Below, one piece after another: positions 19,094 to 29,442 of a DNA stretch of 64,000 nucleotides. The notes beneath the pieces are model-generated. The model did not search any database and had not been told where the DNA came from. It saw only the letters and a program-made list of their open reading frames with translations. The stretch lies in the NCBI RefSeq assembly GCF_900100265.1, contig NZ_LT629696.1, forward strand, positions 1,922,001 through 1,986,000. Reading direction: 5' to 3'. A program made the translations under genes and the position numbers. The stretch is from Leifsonia sp. 466MF (GTDB lineage Bacteria > Actinomycetota > Actinomycetes > Actinomycetales > Microbacteriaceae). Each line of letters opens with the position of its first letter. The first letter of the stretch is position 1.

Positions 19094-20457
19094 GTCGCCG
19101 CCTTCTTCCACTCCTGCTCCTCGGCGTACGCCATGGCCTGGCCGACCAGCACGATGCTGCCGGCCACGACGACCGCGCGGCGGCCCTCCTCGCCCGCCCA
19201 GTCGCGGGCGGACTCGAGCGCGTCGATGGGGTCCGAGTAGACGATGGTCGCCTCGTCGCCCACCTCCTCGCGCACCAGCTCGCCGAGGTCCTCCGCCTCC
19301 CGCGCCCGGTCCGAGTCGGGACGCGTGACGAAGAACTGCGTGGCGACCGGCGCGAGCGCTCGGATGACGCCGCGCGCATCCTTGTCGCCCAGGATTCCGA
19401 CGACGAAGGTGATCTCGTCGAAGTCGAAGTAGCTGCGAAGCGCCTCGGCCAGCACCGCGGCGCCGGCGGGATTGTGCGCGGCGTCGACGAGGATGCTCGG
19501 CTCGATGCCGATCAGCTGCAGGCGGCCGGGCGATGTGGCCGTGGCAAACCCCTCTTCGACGAGGGCGGGATTGAGCGGCTGGGTCCCGCGCCCGAGGAAC
19601 GTCTCCACCGCTGCAACGGCGACGGCTGCGTTCTGCGCCTGGTGGTCGCCGTACAGCGGGAGGAAGACGTCCTCGTAGGTCGCCGCGCGTCCACGCACCG
19701 TCACCAGCTGTCCGCCGACGGCGACGCGGGTCGATGCGACATCGAAGTCGCCCGGCTGCTCGGCGAAGGTCGACTCGGTGAGCAGCGCGGCATCCCGCAG
19801 CACCCGGTCGGCCTCGGGAGTCTGCGCCGACGACACGACGTCGGCCGACGGCTTCACGATGCCGGACTTGGTGCGCGCGATCTCCTCGACGGTGTCGCCG
19901 AGCGCCTTGGTGTGGTCGAGGGCGATCGGGGTGAATACGGCCACCTGGCCGTCCCCGACGTTGGTGGAGTCCCACTCGCCGCCCATGCCGACCTCGATCA
20001 CCGCGACATCGACCGGCGCATCCGCGAACGCGGCGAAGGCCAGGGCCGTCAACGCCTCGAAGAACGTGAGCGGTGCCTTGCCCGCCTCCCTCAGCTCCGC
20101 ATCCACGATCTCCAGGTACGGGCTGATGTCCTCCCAGTTGCGCACGAGCGCCTCGTCCTCGATCGGCTCGCCGTCGATCACGATGCGCTCGTTGAAGCGC
20201 ACCAGGTGGGGGCTCGTGAGCAGTCCGGTGCGGAGGCCGTAAGCGCGCAGCAGGCTCTCGGCGATGCGGCTGGTGGACGTCTTCCCGTTGGTGCCGGTGA
20301 CGTGGATGATCGGGTACGCGCGCTGCGGGTCGCCCAGCAGCTCAACCGCACGGCGGGTGGCGTCGAGCCTCCGTTCTGGCGCTCCCTCGCCGACCCGGGC
20401 GAGCAGCGCCTGGTAGACGGCCTCTGCGCGGTCGCGGTAGTCGTCCTCGTCGGTCAC
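19090..20457 (-). CDS. folC: Folylpolyglutamate synthase / dihydrofolate synthase
   Basis: A 455-residue Mur-ligase-type enzyme adding glutamate to dihydropteroate or folates. The ATP-binding [12 protein letters not shown] lies around residues 53-64, [14 protein letters not shown] is the folate-binding region and VDAAHNPAG the conserved C-terminal-domain motif. GTG start at 20457 overlaps the ileS stop (GTGA). Whether it is mono- or bifunctional cannot be told from sequence. Confidence 0.95.
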   Translation of the reverse strand: MTDEDDYRDRAEAVYQALLARVGEGAPERRLDATRRAVELLGDPQRAYPIIHVTGTNGKTSTSRIAESLLRAYGLRTGLLTSPHLVRFNERIVIDGEPIEDEALVRNWEDISPYLEIVDAELREAGKAPLTFFEALTALAFAAFADAPVDVAVIEVGMGGEWDSTNVGDGQVAVFTPIALDHTKALGDTVEEIARTKSGIVKPSADVVSSAQTPEADRVLRDAALLTESTFAEQPGDFDVASTRVAVGGQLVTVRGRAATYEDVFLPLYGDHQAQNAAVAVAAVETFLGRGTQPLNPALVEEGFATATSPGRLQLIGIEPSILVDAAHNPAGAAVLAEALRSYFDFDEITFVVGILGDKDARGVIRALAPVATQFFVTRPDSDRAREAEDLGELVREEVGDEATIVYSDPIDALESARDWAGEEGRRAVVVAGSIVLVGQAMAYAEEQEWKKAAT

Positions 20458-23400
20458 GACTCCTCCTCGTTCAGCTTGGTGACGCCGACGGTGAACGCCC
20501 CGGCGTTGGCGAACTGCCCGGCGCCGAACTGCTGCTCGTACGCGGGCTGCTCCGGTGTCGATGCTCCCGCGGCCGACACCTGCACCGCCAGAGCCAGCGT
20601 CTCGGTCGCGATGTCGACGTCTCCCGCGAGGTCGAGCGCGCGCGCGTCGTCCTCGTGCTCGAACGCCAGCGCGAGCCGGATGCGGTCGCTGACGTCGAGT
20701 CCGGCCGCCTTGCGGGTGTCCTGCACGGCGCGGATGATGTCGCGCGCGAGTCCCTCCGCCTCGAGCTCCGGGGTGGTCTCGGTGTCGAGCAGGACGAAGC
20801 CGCCGCCGGCGAGCAGCGCCAGGGCCGAGGTCCCGTCGCCGTCCGACGCGGTCTCGAGCACCAGGTCGTACTCCCCCTCGACTAGTTCGACCCCGCCGAC
20901 GGTGACGACACCGTCGGTCTCCGACCAGTCGCCGGCCCGGGCGGCCTGGATGACCTGCTGCACCTGCTTGCCGAGTCGTGGACCTGCCGCGCGGGCGTTC
21001 ACGGTCAGCTTGCTCGTGATGCCGTAGTGCGCAGCGCTGTCGTCCTGCAGCTCGACCAGCTCGACCGCTTTCACGTTGAGCTCGTCGCGCAGGATGCCCT
21101 CGAACCGGGCCAGCGCGGCGGCGTCATGCGCCACGACGGTGAGCGAGGCGAGCGGCAGCCGGACGCGCTTGCCGGCCTGCTTTCGCAGCGACAGCGCGGT
21201 GGAGCTGATGGCACGGATGCGGTCCATCGCATCCACCAGGGCGTCGTCCGCCGGGAACTCGGCGGCCTCCGGCCAGTCGGCGAGGTGGACGCTGCGGCCG
21301 CCGGTGAGGTCCTTCCAGATGCGCTCGCTGACGAGCGGCAGGAGGGGCGCGGCGACGCGGGTCACGGTCTCGAGCACGGTGTAAAGCGTGTCGAAGGCCT
21401 CGGTACCGCTGCCGTCCTCGCTGACGCCCTCCCAGAACCGGTCGCGTGAGCGGCGCACGTACCAGTTGGTGAGCACGTCGGCGAAGTCGCGCAGCTTGGC
21501 GGCGGCGAGGGTCGAGTCCAGGGCCTCCAGGTCGGCGGTCACGGCCTCCACCAGGTCGCGCGTCTTGGCGAGCAGGTAGCGGTCGAGCACGTCGGTGGAC
21601 GCGGTGGAGCGCTTCGCCTCGTATCCGGACGCGTTGGCGTACAGCGAGAAGAAGTACCAGGTGTTCCACAGCGGCAGCAGCACCTGGCGGACGCCCTCGC
21701 GGATGCCCTCCTCGGTGACCAGCAGGTTGCCCCCGCGCAGCACGGGGCTCGACATCAGGAACCAGCGCATCGCGTCGGAGCCGTCGCGGTCGAAGACCTC
21801 GTTGACGTCCGGATAGTTGCGGAGCGACTTCGACATCTTCTGTCCGTCGCTCCCGAGCACGATGCCGTGGCTGATGACGTTCTTGAAGGCCGGGCGGTCG
21901 AACAGGGCCGTCGCGAGCGTGTGCAGCAGGTAGAACCAGCCGCGCGTCTGCCCGATGTACTCGACGATGAAGTCGGCCGGGTTGTGGCTGTCGAACCAGT
22001 CGCGGTTCTCGAACGGGTAGTGCACCTGCGCGAACGGCATCGACCCGGAGTCGAACCACACGTCCAGCACGTCCGGGATGCGGCGCATCGTGGATCGGCC
22101 GGTCGGGTCGTCCGGGTTCGGGCGCGTGAGCTCGTCGATGAACGGGCGGTGCAGATCCGGCTCGCCCGCAGCATTCAGGGGAAGGCGGCCGAAGTCACGT
22201 TCCAGCTCCTCGAGCGACCCGTAGACGTCGACCCGCGGGTAGGCCGGGTCGTCGCTCTTCCAGACCGGGATGGGCGATCCGAAGTAGCGGTTGCGCGACA
22301 CCGACCAGTCGCGGGCGCCGGCGAGCCACTTGCCGAACTGGCCGTCCTTGACGTTCTCGGGCACCCAGGTGATCTGCTGGTTGAGCTCGCCCATCCGGTC
22401 GCGGAAGTCGGTGACGCGGACGAACCAGCTCGACACCGCCTTGTAGATGAGCGGGTTACGGCAGCGCCAGCAGTGCGGGTACGAGTGCTCGTAGCTCGCC
22501 TGGCGCAGCAGCCGGCCCCGCTCCTTGAGCAGGCGGGTCAGCGGCTTGTTCGCGTCGAACACCTGCAGACCGACGACGTCGGACACGTCCGGGAGGAAGC
22601 GTCCACCGTCGTCCACCGAGATGATGACCGGGATGCCGGCCTTCTCGGTCACACGCTGGTCGTCCTCGCCGTAGGCGGGCGCCTGGTGCACGATGCCGGT
22701 GCCGTCCTCGACCGTGACGTAGTCGTCGACGAGGATGCGCCACGCGTTCTGCGTGCCCCACTTCTCGGTGTCGGCGTAGTAGTCCCAGAGCCGGTCGTAC
22801 TCGACGTCGGCGAGCTCGGAACCGCGCAGCATCCCGGTGATCGCCGCCACCGCGTCGGCAGGCGACTCGTAGCCGAGGTCCTTGGCGTAGTTGCCGACGA
22901 GGTCCTTCGCCAGCATGTAACGGCCGCTCAGGACTTCCTGGTCCGGACCGCCATTCGAGTCGGCGGCGCCATGGGGGCCGGACGGCAGCACGGCGTACTC
23001 GATGTCGGGGCCGACCGCGAGCGCGAAGTTGGTGGGCAGTGTCCACGGGGTCGTCGTCCACGCGAGAGCGCGCACGCCGGTGAGCCCGAGCACTTCGGCC
23101 TTCTCGCCGACCAGCGGGAACGTGACCGTCACGGTCTGGTCCTGACGCATCTTGTAGACGTCGTCGTCCATCCGCAGCTCATGGTTCGACAGCGGGGTCT
23201 GGTCGCGCCAGCAGTACGGCAGCACACGGTAGCCCTCGTAGGCGAGGCCCTTCTCGTGGAGCTGCTTGAACGCCCAGATCACCGACTCCATGTACGTGGT
23301 GTCGAGTGTCTTGTAGTCGTTGTCGAAGTCGACCCAGCGTGCCTGGCGGGTAACGTACTCGCGCCATTCGCGGGTGTACCGCAGCACCGAGTCCTTCGCC

Positions 23401-23801
23401 GCCTGGTTGAACGCGGCGAGACCCATCTCCTCGATCTGGCTCTTGTCGGTGATGCCCAGCTGCCGCTCCGCCTCCAGCTCCGCGGGCAGACCGTGGGTGT
23501 CCCAGCCGAAGCGGCGCTCCACCTTCTTGCCGCGCATCGTCTGGAAGCGCGGGAAGACGTCCTTCGCGTACCCGGTGAGCAGGTGGCCGTAGTGCGGGAG
23601 GCCGTTGGCGAACGGCGGGCCGTCGTAGAAGACCCACTCCTCGGCGTCGGCGCGGTTGTCGATGGAGGCGCGGAAGGTCCCGTCCTTGTCCCAGAACTTC
23701 AGGACGTCGGTCTCGATCTCCGGGAAGACGGGACTCGGCGTGACGTCGGGGCGCTGCTCGCCGTCGTGCGGCGAGTCCGGCGCGGACTTGGGGTACGGCA
23801 T
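20454..23801 (-). CDS. ileS: Isoleucyl-tRNA synthetase
   Basis: A 1115-residue class I synthetase charging tRNA-Ile. The HIGH-equivalent PHYGH is at 69-73 and KMSKS at 655-659, followed by LRNYPD. That variant and the length mark the eukaryote-like IleS type, which is naturally less sensitive to mupirocin in known examples. Editing domain and anticodon-binding domain follow in normal order. ATG at 23801 has AGGAG at good spacing. Expression is controlled by a T-box leader, and folC, DUF4233 and ndk are coupled downstream. Confidence 0.96.
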   Translation of the reverse strand: MPYPKSAPDSPHDGEQRPDVTPSPVFPEIETDVLKFWDKDGTFRASIDNRADAEEWVFYDGPPFANGLPHYGHLLTGYAKDVFPRFQTMRGKKVERRFGWDTHGLPAELEAERQLGITDKSQIEEMGLAAFNQAAKDSVLRYTREWREYVTRQARWVDFDNDYKTLDTTYMESVIWAFKQLHEKGLAYEGYRVLPYCWRDQTPLSNHELRMDDDVYKMRQDQTVTVTFPLVGEKAEVLGLTGVRALAWTTTPWTLPTNFALAVGPDIEYAVLPSGPHGAADSNGGPDQEVLSGRYMLAKDLVGNYAKDLGYESPADAVAAITGMLRGSELADVEYDRLWDYYADTEKWGTQNAWRILVDDYVTVEDGTGIVHQAPAYGEDDQRVTEKAGIPVIISVDDGGRFLPDVSDVVGLQVFDANKPLTRLLKERGRLLRQASYEHSYPHCWRCRNPLIYKAVSSWFVRVTDFRDRMGELNQQITWVPENVKDGQFGKWLAGARDWSVSRNRYFGSPIPVWKSDDPAYPRVDVYGSLEELERDFGRLPLNAAGEPDLHRPFIDELTRPNPDDPTGRSTMRRIPDVLDVWFDSGSMPFAQVHYPFENRDWFDSHNPADFIVEYIGQTRGWFYLLHTLATALFDRPAFKNVISHGIVLGSDGQKMSKSLRNYPDVNEVFDRDGSDAMRWFLMSSPVLRGGNLLVTEEGIREGVRQVLLPLWNTWYFFSLYANASGYEAKRSTASTDVLDRYLLAKTRDLVEAVTADLEALDSTLAAAKLRDFADVLTNWYVRRSRDRFWEGVSEDGSGTEAFDTLYTVLETVTRVAAPLLPLVSERIWKDLTGGRSVHLADWPEAAEFPADDALVDAMDRIRAISSTALSLRKQAGKRVRLPLASLTVVAHDAAALARFEGILRDELNVKAVELVELQDDSAAHYGITSKLTVNARAAGPRLGKQVQQVIQAARAGDWSETDGVVTVGGVELVEGEYDLVLETASDGDGTSALALLAGGGFVLLDTETTPELEAEGLARDIIRAVQDTRKAAGLDVSDRIRLALAFEHEDDARALDLAGDVDIATETLALAVQVSAAGASTPEQPAYEQQFGAGQFANAGAFTVGVTKLNEEES

Positions 23802-24016
23802 CTCACTCCTGGCAGGTTCTCGTGCTGGACGAGGACGCCGGACGCTCGCACGCCCGTCGCGGTACCACCCCGCTTGCCCCACCCACCGCCGGTGGCGGAA
23901 AGGGCCTCTCATTCTTCGGCTGTGACGGGCCGGCCCCGTTCGGTTCTACTGAGCGCCGCTCGCGCGTCCGCCGTTCTTCCGAAGACTCCCCGGCGATACC
24001 CGGATCCATGCCTGTG
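23802..24016 (-). promoter_or_regulatory. T-box riboswitch (Ile) upstream of ileS
   Basis: Read on the minus strand, the hallmark T-box TGGTACCGCG occupies 23867-23858. Upstream, the stem I region reads GGGTATCGCCGGGGAG; the isoleucine specifier ATC is at 23997-23995. The ileS ribosome binding site (AGGAG, about 23810-23806) lies close downstream and there is no T-run terminator. This fits the actinobacterial class of T-boxes that regulate translation initiation: uncharged tRNA-Ile would free the ribosome binding site. The TAAGAT -10 at 24028-24023 predicts a start near 24016. Confidence 0.9.
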
Positions 24017-24022
24017 CCCTCC

Positions 24023-24028
24023 ATCTTA
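24023..24028 (-). promoter_or_regulatory. -10 element of the ileS T-box transcript
   Basis: TAAGAT on the minus strand, seven bases upstream of the predicted start of the T-box leader. No good -35 is visible at 17-18 bp. Confidence 0.45.
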
Positions 24029-24060
24029 TCCGCTCCACGCACCTCCGCGTCCGGCTTTCC

Positions 24061-24120
24061 GTGAAGTGCACCTTGTTGCGGTCGACACGCCGTCCGAGAC
24101 CGCAACTACGTGCACTTCGC
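24061..24120. repeat. Long imperfect intergenic inverted repeat
   Basis: Two 23-bp arms (24061-24083 and 24098-24120) match at 20 of 23 positions around a 14-nt loop; the arms carry GAAGTGCAC and TTGCGGTC. It lies past the end of the tetR gene and before the ileS promoter. It may end tetR transcription or be a dispersed palindromic element. Confidence 0.7.
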
Positions 24121-24151
24121 GACGAAGGGCGTCGCGAGGGGCCAAGCAACC

Positions 24152-24769
24152 TCAGAGGGCGGAGGCGTAGCCGCGGCAGACCGGTGCGACGGCCGTCCGG
24201 ACGAGCGGGGTGAGGGCGCCGCGGCGGACGCCGGCACGCGCCCACGCGGTTGCCGCCGAGACGGCGGCTCCGACGACCGCGGTGGCGGCGGCACGCGGGA
24301 GGAGCGCGTCGGCGCCGAGCGCCGCGCGGGAAGCGATGAACGCCTGGAGGCTGCGGACGAGCGCGAGGAACCGCGGGAGCGCGGAGGCCTGCAGTTCCGC
24401 GTCCGTTCCCATCAGCTCCACCTGGGTCACCGCGAGCGGCAGCCGCCCGGGGCCGAAACCGTCGGCGAGGCGCGTGACCGCGTCCAGCACCGCATCCATC
24501 GGCGCCAGCTCGGACGAGACGGACGCGAGCGTCGTGTCGAATGCGGCGAGCGCCTCATCCACCTCCAGCCACAGCAGGTCGCTCTTGGAGCCGAAGTAGT
24601 TGAAGAAGGTGGCCCGGCTGACGCCCGCGCGTCGCGCGATGTCGTCGACCGTGGTGCCGGTGTACGTCTGCTCGAGGAAGAGCTCGGCGGCCGCCTCGGC
24701 CAGCATTTCGCGGGACGAGGAGCGCGGCCGACCGGAGCCGGACGAGCGCGGGGAATGCGGCAGCGCCAT
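24152..24769 (-). CDS. TetR-family transcriptional repressor
   Basis: A 205-residue TetR regulator. The N-terminal DNA-binding domain (about 17-65) contains TTVDDIARRAGVSRATFFNYFGSK; the C-terminal half is an Ala/Leu-rich ligand and dimer domain. ATG at 24769 follows GAGAGG. It is divergent from an MHS transporter with a 65-bp gap holding a palindrome, so it probably represses that transporter and itself. Confidence 0.88.
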   Translation of the reverse strand: MALPHSPRSSGSGRPRSSSREMLAEAAAELFLEQTYTGTTVDDIARRAGVSRATFFNYFGSKSDLLWLEVDEALAAFDTTLASVSSELAPMDAVLDAVTRLADGFGPGRLPLAVTQVELMGTDAELQASALPRFLALVRSLQAFIASRAALGADALLPRAAATAVVGAAVSAATAWARAGVRRGALTPLVRTAVAPVCRGYASAL

Positions 24770-24794
24770 CGTGCGTTCCCTCTCGTGCCATTAT

Positions 24795-24807
24795 TGGACC
24801 CGGTCCA
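24795..24807. promoter_or_regulatory. Candidate TetR operator
   Basis: The 13-bp palindrome TGGACC-C-GGTCCA lies midway between tetR and the MHS transporter gene, next to AT-rich segments that could form the two -10 elements. Position and symmetry fit a TetR operator; there is no experimental support. Confidence 0.5.
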
Positions 24808-24834
24808 CATATTAATCCGTTCTGAAGGACACCC

Positions 24835-26157
24835 GTGACAACCACCACCAGCCCCGTCCGCAGCGAGACCGACCGCCCGGGCATCACCCCCGGCACCGCA
24901 CGCCGCGTCACCATCGCCTCGTTCGTCGGCACGGCGCTCGAGTCGTACGACTTCTACCTCTACGCGTACTTCGCGGCCTTCTTCGTCGGCCCTCTGTTCT
25001 TCGCGCCCCTCGGTGCCTTCGGCGGAGCGCTGGCCGGGTTCCTCGCCATCGCCGCCGGCTTCGTCATCCGCCCGATCGGCGCTGTCGTGTTCGGCAACCT
25101 GGGCGACCGGATCGGACGCCGCCCGACCCTGCTCATCACCATCCTCATCATGGGATTGAGCACCGGCCTCGTCGGACTGCTCCCGACCTACGCGGCGGCC
25201 GGATGGTTCGGAGCGATCGCGATCGTGCTGCTGCGTCTGCTGCAGGGCTTCTCGGTCGGCGGCGAGTGGGGCGGCTCCATCCTGCTGGCCACCGAGTACG
25301 CCAACCCGAAGCGGCGCGGCTTCTACGCGGCTCTCCCCCAGCTGGGCTCGCCGGTCGGCTCCATCCTGAGCGCGGTGGTGTTCATCGTCCTCACCCTCAC
25401 CATGTCAACCGCGGACATCGCGGCCTGGGGATGGCGCATCCCCTTCCTGACGGCGTTCCCGCTGCTGCTCGTCTCGCTCTACCTGCGGTGGTCGATCGAC
25501 GAGACGCCCGTGTTCCGCAAGCTGCTCGAGACGGGAACGCGCGACCGCTTCCCGGTGATCGACGTGTTCCGCAAGGCGCCTTCGGGCTTCTTCATCGGGA
25601 TCGGCGCCGCCGTGCTCGGCATCGGCTCCTACTCGCTGATGAACACCTACATGGTCGACTACGGCACGTCGGTGCTGGGCTTCAAGTACCAGGATCTGCT
25701 GGTCGCCACGACCATCGGCGGTCTGCTGCAGCTGGTCACCATCCCGCTCTTCGGCCTCTGGGCGACGCGGATCGGTTCGGCGAAGGTCGTCGCCATCGGT
25801 GCGGTCGGAACCCTGATCGTCGCCTTCCCGATGTATTTCCTGCTGCAGTCCGCGTCGTTCGCGATCCTCGTGGGCAGCATGATCATCGGCGGCATTCTGC
25901 CCACCCTGTCGTGGGCGGGGCTCGGCGGGCTGATGTCGGACCTCTTCCCGAGCGAGGTGCGCTACAGCGGACTCTCGGTCGCCTACAGCCTCGCGGCGCT
26001 GCTCACGTCGTTCGTCCCGGCGCTCACCCTGATCTTCGGCAAGGCCACCGGCAACGCCTGGTGGCACCCGGGCATCGTGCTCGCGGTGATGTCGGCGATC
26101 ACCCTGGTCGCGGCCCTGCTCGCCGCGCGCCGGAAGCCGATCATCGACGAGGTCTGA
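24835..26157 (+). CDS. MFS transporter, metabolite:H+ symporter (MHS) family
   Basis: A 440-residue, 12-helix major facilitator. The first helix segment ASFVGTALESYDFYLYAYFA and the loop GNLGDRIGRRPTLL are hallmarks of MHS transporters (shikimate, proline/betaine, alpha-ketoglutarate). The WGGSILLATEYANPKRRGFYAA segment is also typical. The substrate is uncertain. GTG at 24835 has GAAGGA upstream. Probably controlled by the divergent TetR protein. Confidence 0.88.
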   Translation: MTTTTSPVRSETDRPGITPGTARRVTIASFVGTALESYDFYLYAYFAAFFVGPLFFAPLGAFGGALAGFLAIAAGFVIRPIGAVVFGNLGDRIGRRPTLLITILIMGLSTGLVGLLPTYAAAGWFGAIAIVLLRLLQGFSVGGEWGGSILLATEYANPKRRGFYAALPQLGSPVGSILSAVVFIVLTLTMSTADIAAWGWRIPFLTAFPLLLVSLYLRWSIDETPVFRKLLETGTRDRFPVIDVFRKAPSGFFIGIGAAVLGIGSYSLMNTYMVDYGTSVLGFKYQDLLVATTIGGLLQLVTIPLFGLWATRIGSAKVVAIGAVGTLIVAFPMYFLLQSASFAILVGSMIIGGILPTLSWAGLGGLMSDLFPSEVRYSGLSVAYSLAALLTSFVPALTLIFGKATGNAWWHPGIVLAVMSAITLVAALLAARRKPIIDEV

Positions 26158-26180
26158 CGCGCGGTCTGACGCGAGGTCTA

Positions 26181-26208
26181 GCACCCGGCCGGACACCCGG
26201 CCGGGTGC
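26181..26208 (+). terminator. Terminator after the MHS transporter
   Basis: An 11-bp GC-rich stem GCACCCGGCCG with its complement and a 6-nt loop, 23 bases past the stop. No T-run follows. Confidence 0.65.
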
Positions 26209-26310
26209 CGTGCTGACGCGTTCGTACCCGAGGTTCGGTACTCTGGAGGGGATCCCACACTCAGGCACCCCGTGGACACGGTGCCGCACATATCGACTCG
26301 GAGGACCCCT

Positions 26311-28929
26311 ATGAGCGAGAACACGCCCGCCGCTCGCGTACCGGACAAGCCCGCACTGGAGGGTCTCGAGTCGAAGTGGGGTGACCGCTGGCAGCAGGAC
26401 GGCACCTTCCTGTTCGACCGTGACGCTGCCCTCGCCGCCGGCCGCGACAGCGTGTACTCGATCGACACCCCGCCGCCGACGGCCTCCGGGTCGCTGCACA
26501 TCGGCCACGTCTTCAGCTACACCCACACCGACGTGATCGCACGCTTCCACCGCATGCGCGGCAAGAAGGTGTTCTACCCGATCGGATGGGACGACAACGG
26601 CCTGCCCACCGAGCGCCGCGTGCAGAACTACTACGGCGTGCGCTGCGACCCGTCGCTCCCCTACGAGCCGGACTTCCAGCCGCCGTTCGAGGGCGGCGAC
26701 AACAAGAGCACGAAGGCCGCCGACCAGAAGCCGATCTCGCGCCGCAACTTCATCGAGCTGTGCGAGCGCCTGACCGAGGAGGACGAGAAGCAGTTCGAGG
26801 CGCTCTGGCGCACCCTCGGCCTCTCCGTCGACTGGTCGCAGACCTACCGCACCATCGGGCGCGACTCGATCCGCACCTCCCAGCTGGCCTTCCTCCGCAA
26901 CATCGCGCGCGGTGAGGCGTACCAGGCGCAGGCGCCGACCCTGTGGGACATCACCTTCCGCACCGCCGTCGCCCAGGCCGAGCTGGAGGACCGCGAGCAG
27001 CCGAGCGCCTACCACCGCGTCGCGTTCCACGGTGCCGACGGCCCTGTCCACATCGAGACCACTCGCCCGGAACTCCTGCCCGCCTGTGTGGCGCTGGTGG
27101 CGCATCCCGACGACGAGCGATACAAGCCGCTGTTCGGCACGACCGTCCGCACCCCGCTGTTCGACGTCGAGGTGCCGGTCGTCGCCCACCACCTGGCCCA
27201 GCCGGACAAGGGATCGGGCATCGCCATGATCTGCACCTTCGGCGATGTCACCGACGTCACCTGGTGGCGCGAGCTTGACCTCCCGAACCGGGCGATCATC
27301 GGCTTCGACGGCCGCATCCTCCCCGAGCCGCCCGCGGCGATCACGTCGGAGGCCGGCAAGGAGGCCTACGCCCAGCTGGCCGGCAAGACCGTGTTCTCGG
27401 CGAAGCAGGCGGTCGTGGAGCTGCTGCGCGCCTCCGGCGACCTCGAGGGCGAGCCCAAGCCCATCCAGCACCCGGTGAAGTTCTTCGAGAAGGGCGACAA
27501 GCCGCTCGAGATCGTCTCCACCCGCCAGTGGTACGTGAAGAACGGCGCCCGCGACGAGGAACTGCGCGCCCGGCTCATCGAGCTGGGTCGCGAGATCGAC
27601 TGGCACCCCGACTTCATGCGCATCCGCTACGAGAACTGGGTCAACGGCCTCACCGGCGACTGGCTGATCTCGCGCCAGCGCTTCTTCGGCGTGCCGATCC
27701 CGGTCTGGTACCCGCTCGACGCGGTCGGCAACCCGCTGTTCGACGAGCCGATCCTCCCGACGGAGGAGATGCTGCCGGTCGACCCGTCGTCCGACACCGC
27801 GCCCGGCTTCGACGAGGCGCAGCGCGGCCAGGCCGGCGGCTTCGTCGGCGAGCACGACGTGATGGACACGTGGATGACGTCCTCCCTCACCCCGCAGCTG
27901 GCGGGCGGCTGGATGCGCGACCCGGAGCTGTTCGACGCCGTCTTCCCGTATGACCTGCGGCCCCAGGGGCAGGACATCATCCGCACCTGGCTGTTCTCGA
28001 CCCTGCTGCGGGCGAAGCTGGAGGCGGACGTGGCTCCGTGGCGCAACGCCGCCCTCTCCGGCTTCATCGTCGACCCCGACCGCAAGAAGATGTCGAAATC
28101 GAAGGGCAACGTGGTGACGCCCGCCGACATCCTCGAGCGGCACGGCTCCGACGCGGTGCGGTACTGGGCGGCCTCCAGCAAGCTCGGCACCGACGCGGCG
28201 TTCGATCCGCAGAACCCGACGCAGATCAAGATCGGCCGTCGCCTGGCGATCAAGCTGCTCAACGCGGCGAAGTTCATCCTCGGCTTCGACGCGCCCGAGT
28301 CGCTCGACCTCGACCGGGTGACCAGCCCGCTCGACCGCAGCATGCTGCAGAACCTCGCCGGGGTCGTGGCGGACGCGACGGCCGCGCTCGACAACTACGA
28401 GCACTCGCGGGCGCTGGAGATCGTCGAGCCGTTCTTCTGGACATTCTGCGACGACTACCTGGAGCTCGTGAAGGAGCGCGCGTACGGCGAGGCCGGCGCA
28501 GAGCAGGCCTCCGCCGTCGTCGCCCTCCGGGTCGCGCTCTCCACGTTCCTCCGGCTGTTCGCCCCCGTGCTGCCGTTCGCGGCCGAGGAGGCATGGAGCT
28601 GGTCCGAGGAGGGCTCGGTGCACGTGGCGCCGTGGCCCGAGGCCCGGGAGGTGGCGCTCGACTGGAGCGCGGACCGCGAGGTCCTCGCCATCGTCGGACG
28701 CGCCCTGACGGGCATCCGCGGCGCCAAGACGGCCGCCAAGGCGTCTCAGCGCACGCCGGTCGACTCGGCCGTCATCGCCGGCCCGGCCGACGAGATCGCG
28801 GCCGTCGAGTCCGCCGCGGGCGACCTCCGCTCTGTGGGCAGAATCGCCGACCTGCGGTTCGCCTCCGCCGACGAGCTGCAGGTGACCGATATCCTGCTCG
28901 CCGCAGCCCCGAGCGAGGAGGAACGATGA
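26311..28929 (+). CDS. valS: Valyl-tRNA synthetase
   Basis: An 872-residue class I synthetase charging tRNA-Val. HIGH is at 63-66 and KMSKS at 593-597 (then KGN). Length and the WDDNGLPTERRVQN segment match the shorter ValS type lacking the long C-terminal coiled coil. ATG at 26311 follows GGAGGA. Unlike ileS, its 150-bp upstream region shows no T-box motif. Its stop overlaps the next gene (ATGA). Confidence 0.96.
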   Translation: MSENTPAARVPDKPALEGLESKWGDRWQQDGTFLFDRDAALAAGRDSVYSIDTPPPTASGSLHIGHVFSYTHTDVIARFHRMRGKKVFYPIGWDDNGLPTERRVQNYYGVRCDPSLPYEPDFQPPFEGGDNKSTKAADQKPISRRNFIELCERLTEEDEKQFEALWRTLGLSVDWSQTYRTIGRDSIRTSQLAFLRNIARGEAYQAQAPTLWDITFRTAVAQAELEDREQPSAYHRVAFHGADGPVHIETTRPELLPACVALVAHPDDERYKPLFGTTVRTPLFDVEVPVVAHHLAQPDKGSGIAMICTFGDVTDVTWWRELDLPNRAIIGFDGRILPEPPAAITSEAGKEAYAQLAGKTVFSAKQAVVELLRASGDLEGEPKPIQHPVKFFEKGDKPLEIVSTRQWYVKNGARDEELRARLIELGREIDWHPDFMRIRYENWVNGLTGDWLISRQRFFGVPIPVWYPLDAVGNPLFDEPILPTEEMLPVDPSSDTAPGFDEAQRGQAGGFVGEHDVMDTWMTSSLTPQLAGGWMRDPELFDAVFPYDLRPQGQDIIRTWLFSTLLRAKLEADVAPWRNAALSGFIVDPDRKKMSKSKGNVVTPADILERHGSDAVRYWAASSKLGTDAAFDPQNPTQIKIGRRLAIKLLNAAKFILGFDAPESLDLDRVTSPLDRSMLQNLAGVVADATAALDNYEHSRALEIVEPFFWTFCDDYLELVKERAYGEAGAEQASAVVALRVALSTFLRLFAPVLPFAAEEAWSWSEEGSVHVAPWPEAREVALDWSADREVLAIVGRALTGIRGAKTAAKASQRTPVDSAVIAGPADEIAAVESAAGDLRSVGRIADLRFASADELQVTDILLAAAPSEEER

Positions 28930-29372
28930 CGGCGACGGTCCGGCGCGTACGAGACAACGAGTTCTTCACCTGGCTCGACCTGTACGCAGGCTACGGCGAC
29001 TTCTACGAGCGACCGGTCACCGACGAGAAGGCTCTGCTCGTGTGGAGCTGGATCTCGGACCCGGACAACGAGCTGGAGGCGTACTTCGCCGTCGACGAGG
29101 AGGACACGCCGATCGGCCTGGCGCACGTGCGCGAGTTCGTCCGCCCCCTCGACGGCAGCAAGGGCCTGTACCTCGACGACCTGTTCGTGAGCCCCGACGC
29201 GCGCGGTGCCGGAGCCGGCTCCGCCCTGCTGGAGGCCCTGCGCGAGAGCGCCAAGGAGCGCGGTCTGTCGGTCGTCCGCTGGATCACGGCGAAGGACAAC
29301 GAGACCGCTCGGCGCCTCTACGACAGGTTCGCTGAGAAGACCAAGTGGGTCACCTACGATCTCGTCCCCTGA
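28926..29372 (+). CDS. GNAT acetyltransferase, first paralogue
   Basis: A 148-residue single-domain GNAT. The acetyl-CoA motif reads LYLDDLFVSPDARGAGAGSALL, followed by RWITAKDNETARRLYD. ATG at 28926 overlaps the valS stop by 4 bp, so it is translationally coupled to valS. It is clearly paralogous to the next gene along the entire length. Substrate unknown. Confidence 0.88.
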   Translation: MTATVRRVRDNEFFTWLDLYAGYGDFYERPVTDEKALLVWSWISDPDNELEAYFAVDEEDTPIGLAHVREFVRPLDGSKGLYLDDLFVSPDARGAGAGSALLEALRESAKERGLSVVRWITAKDNETARRLYDRFAEKTKWVTYDLVP

Positions 29373-29442
29373 ACGTGACCGTTATATGGTCGGAGGACGC
29401 ACCGGTCTCGCGACCGGGCGCGAAACGCGAACGGAGGAATCC

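Noticed and set aside
26158..26310. T-box upstream of valS
   Set aside because: No TGGTACCGCG-like motif or specifier stem is visible; the region holds only a terminator and a promoter-like TACTCT.
25405..28623. Thousand-codon minus-strand open frame over the MHS transporter and valS
   Set aside because: Both opposite-strand genes have diagnostic motifs; the frame is a GC-skew shadow without recognisable domains.
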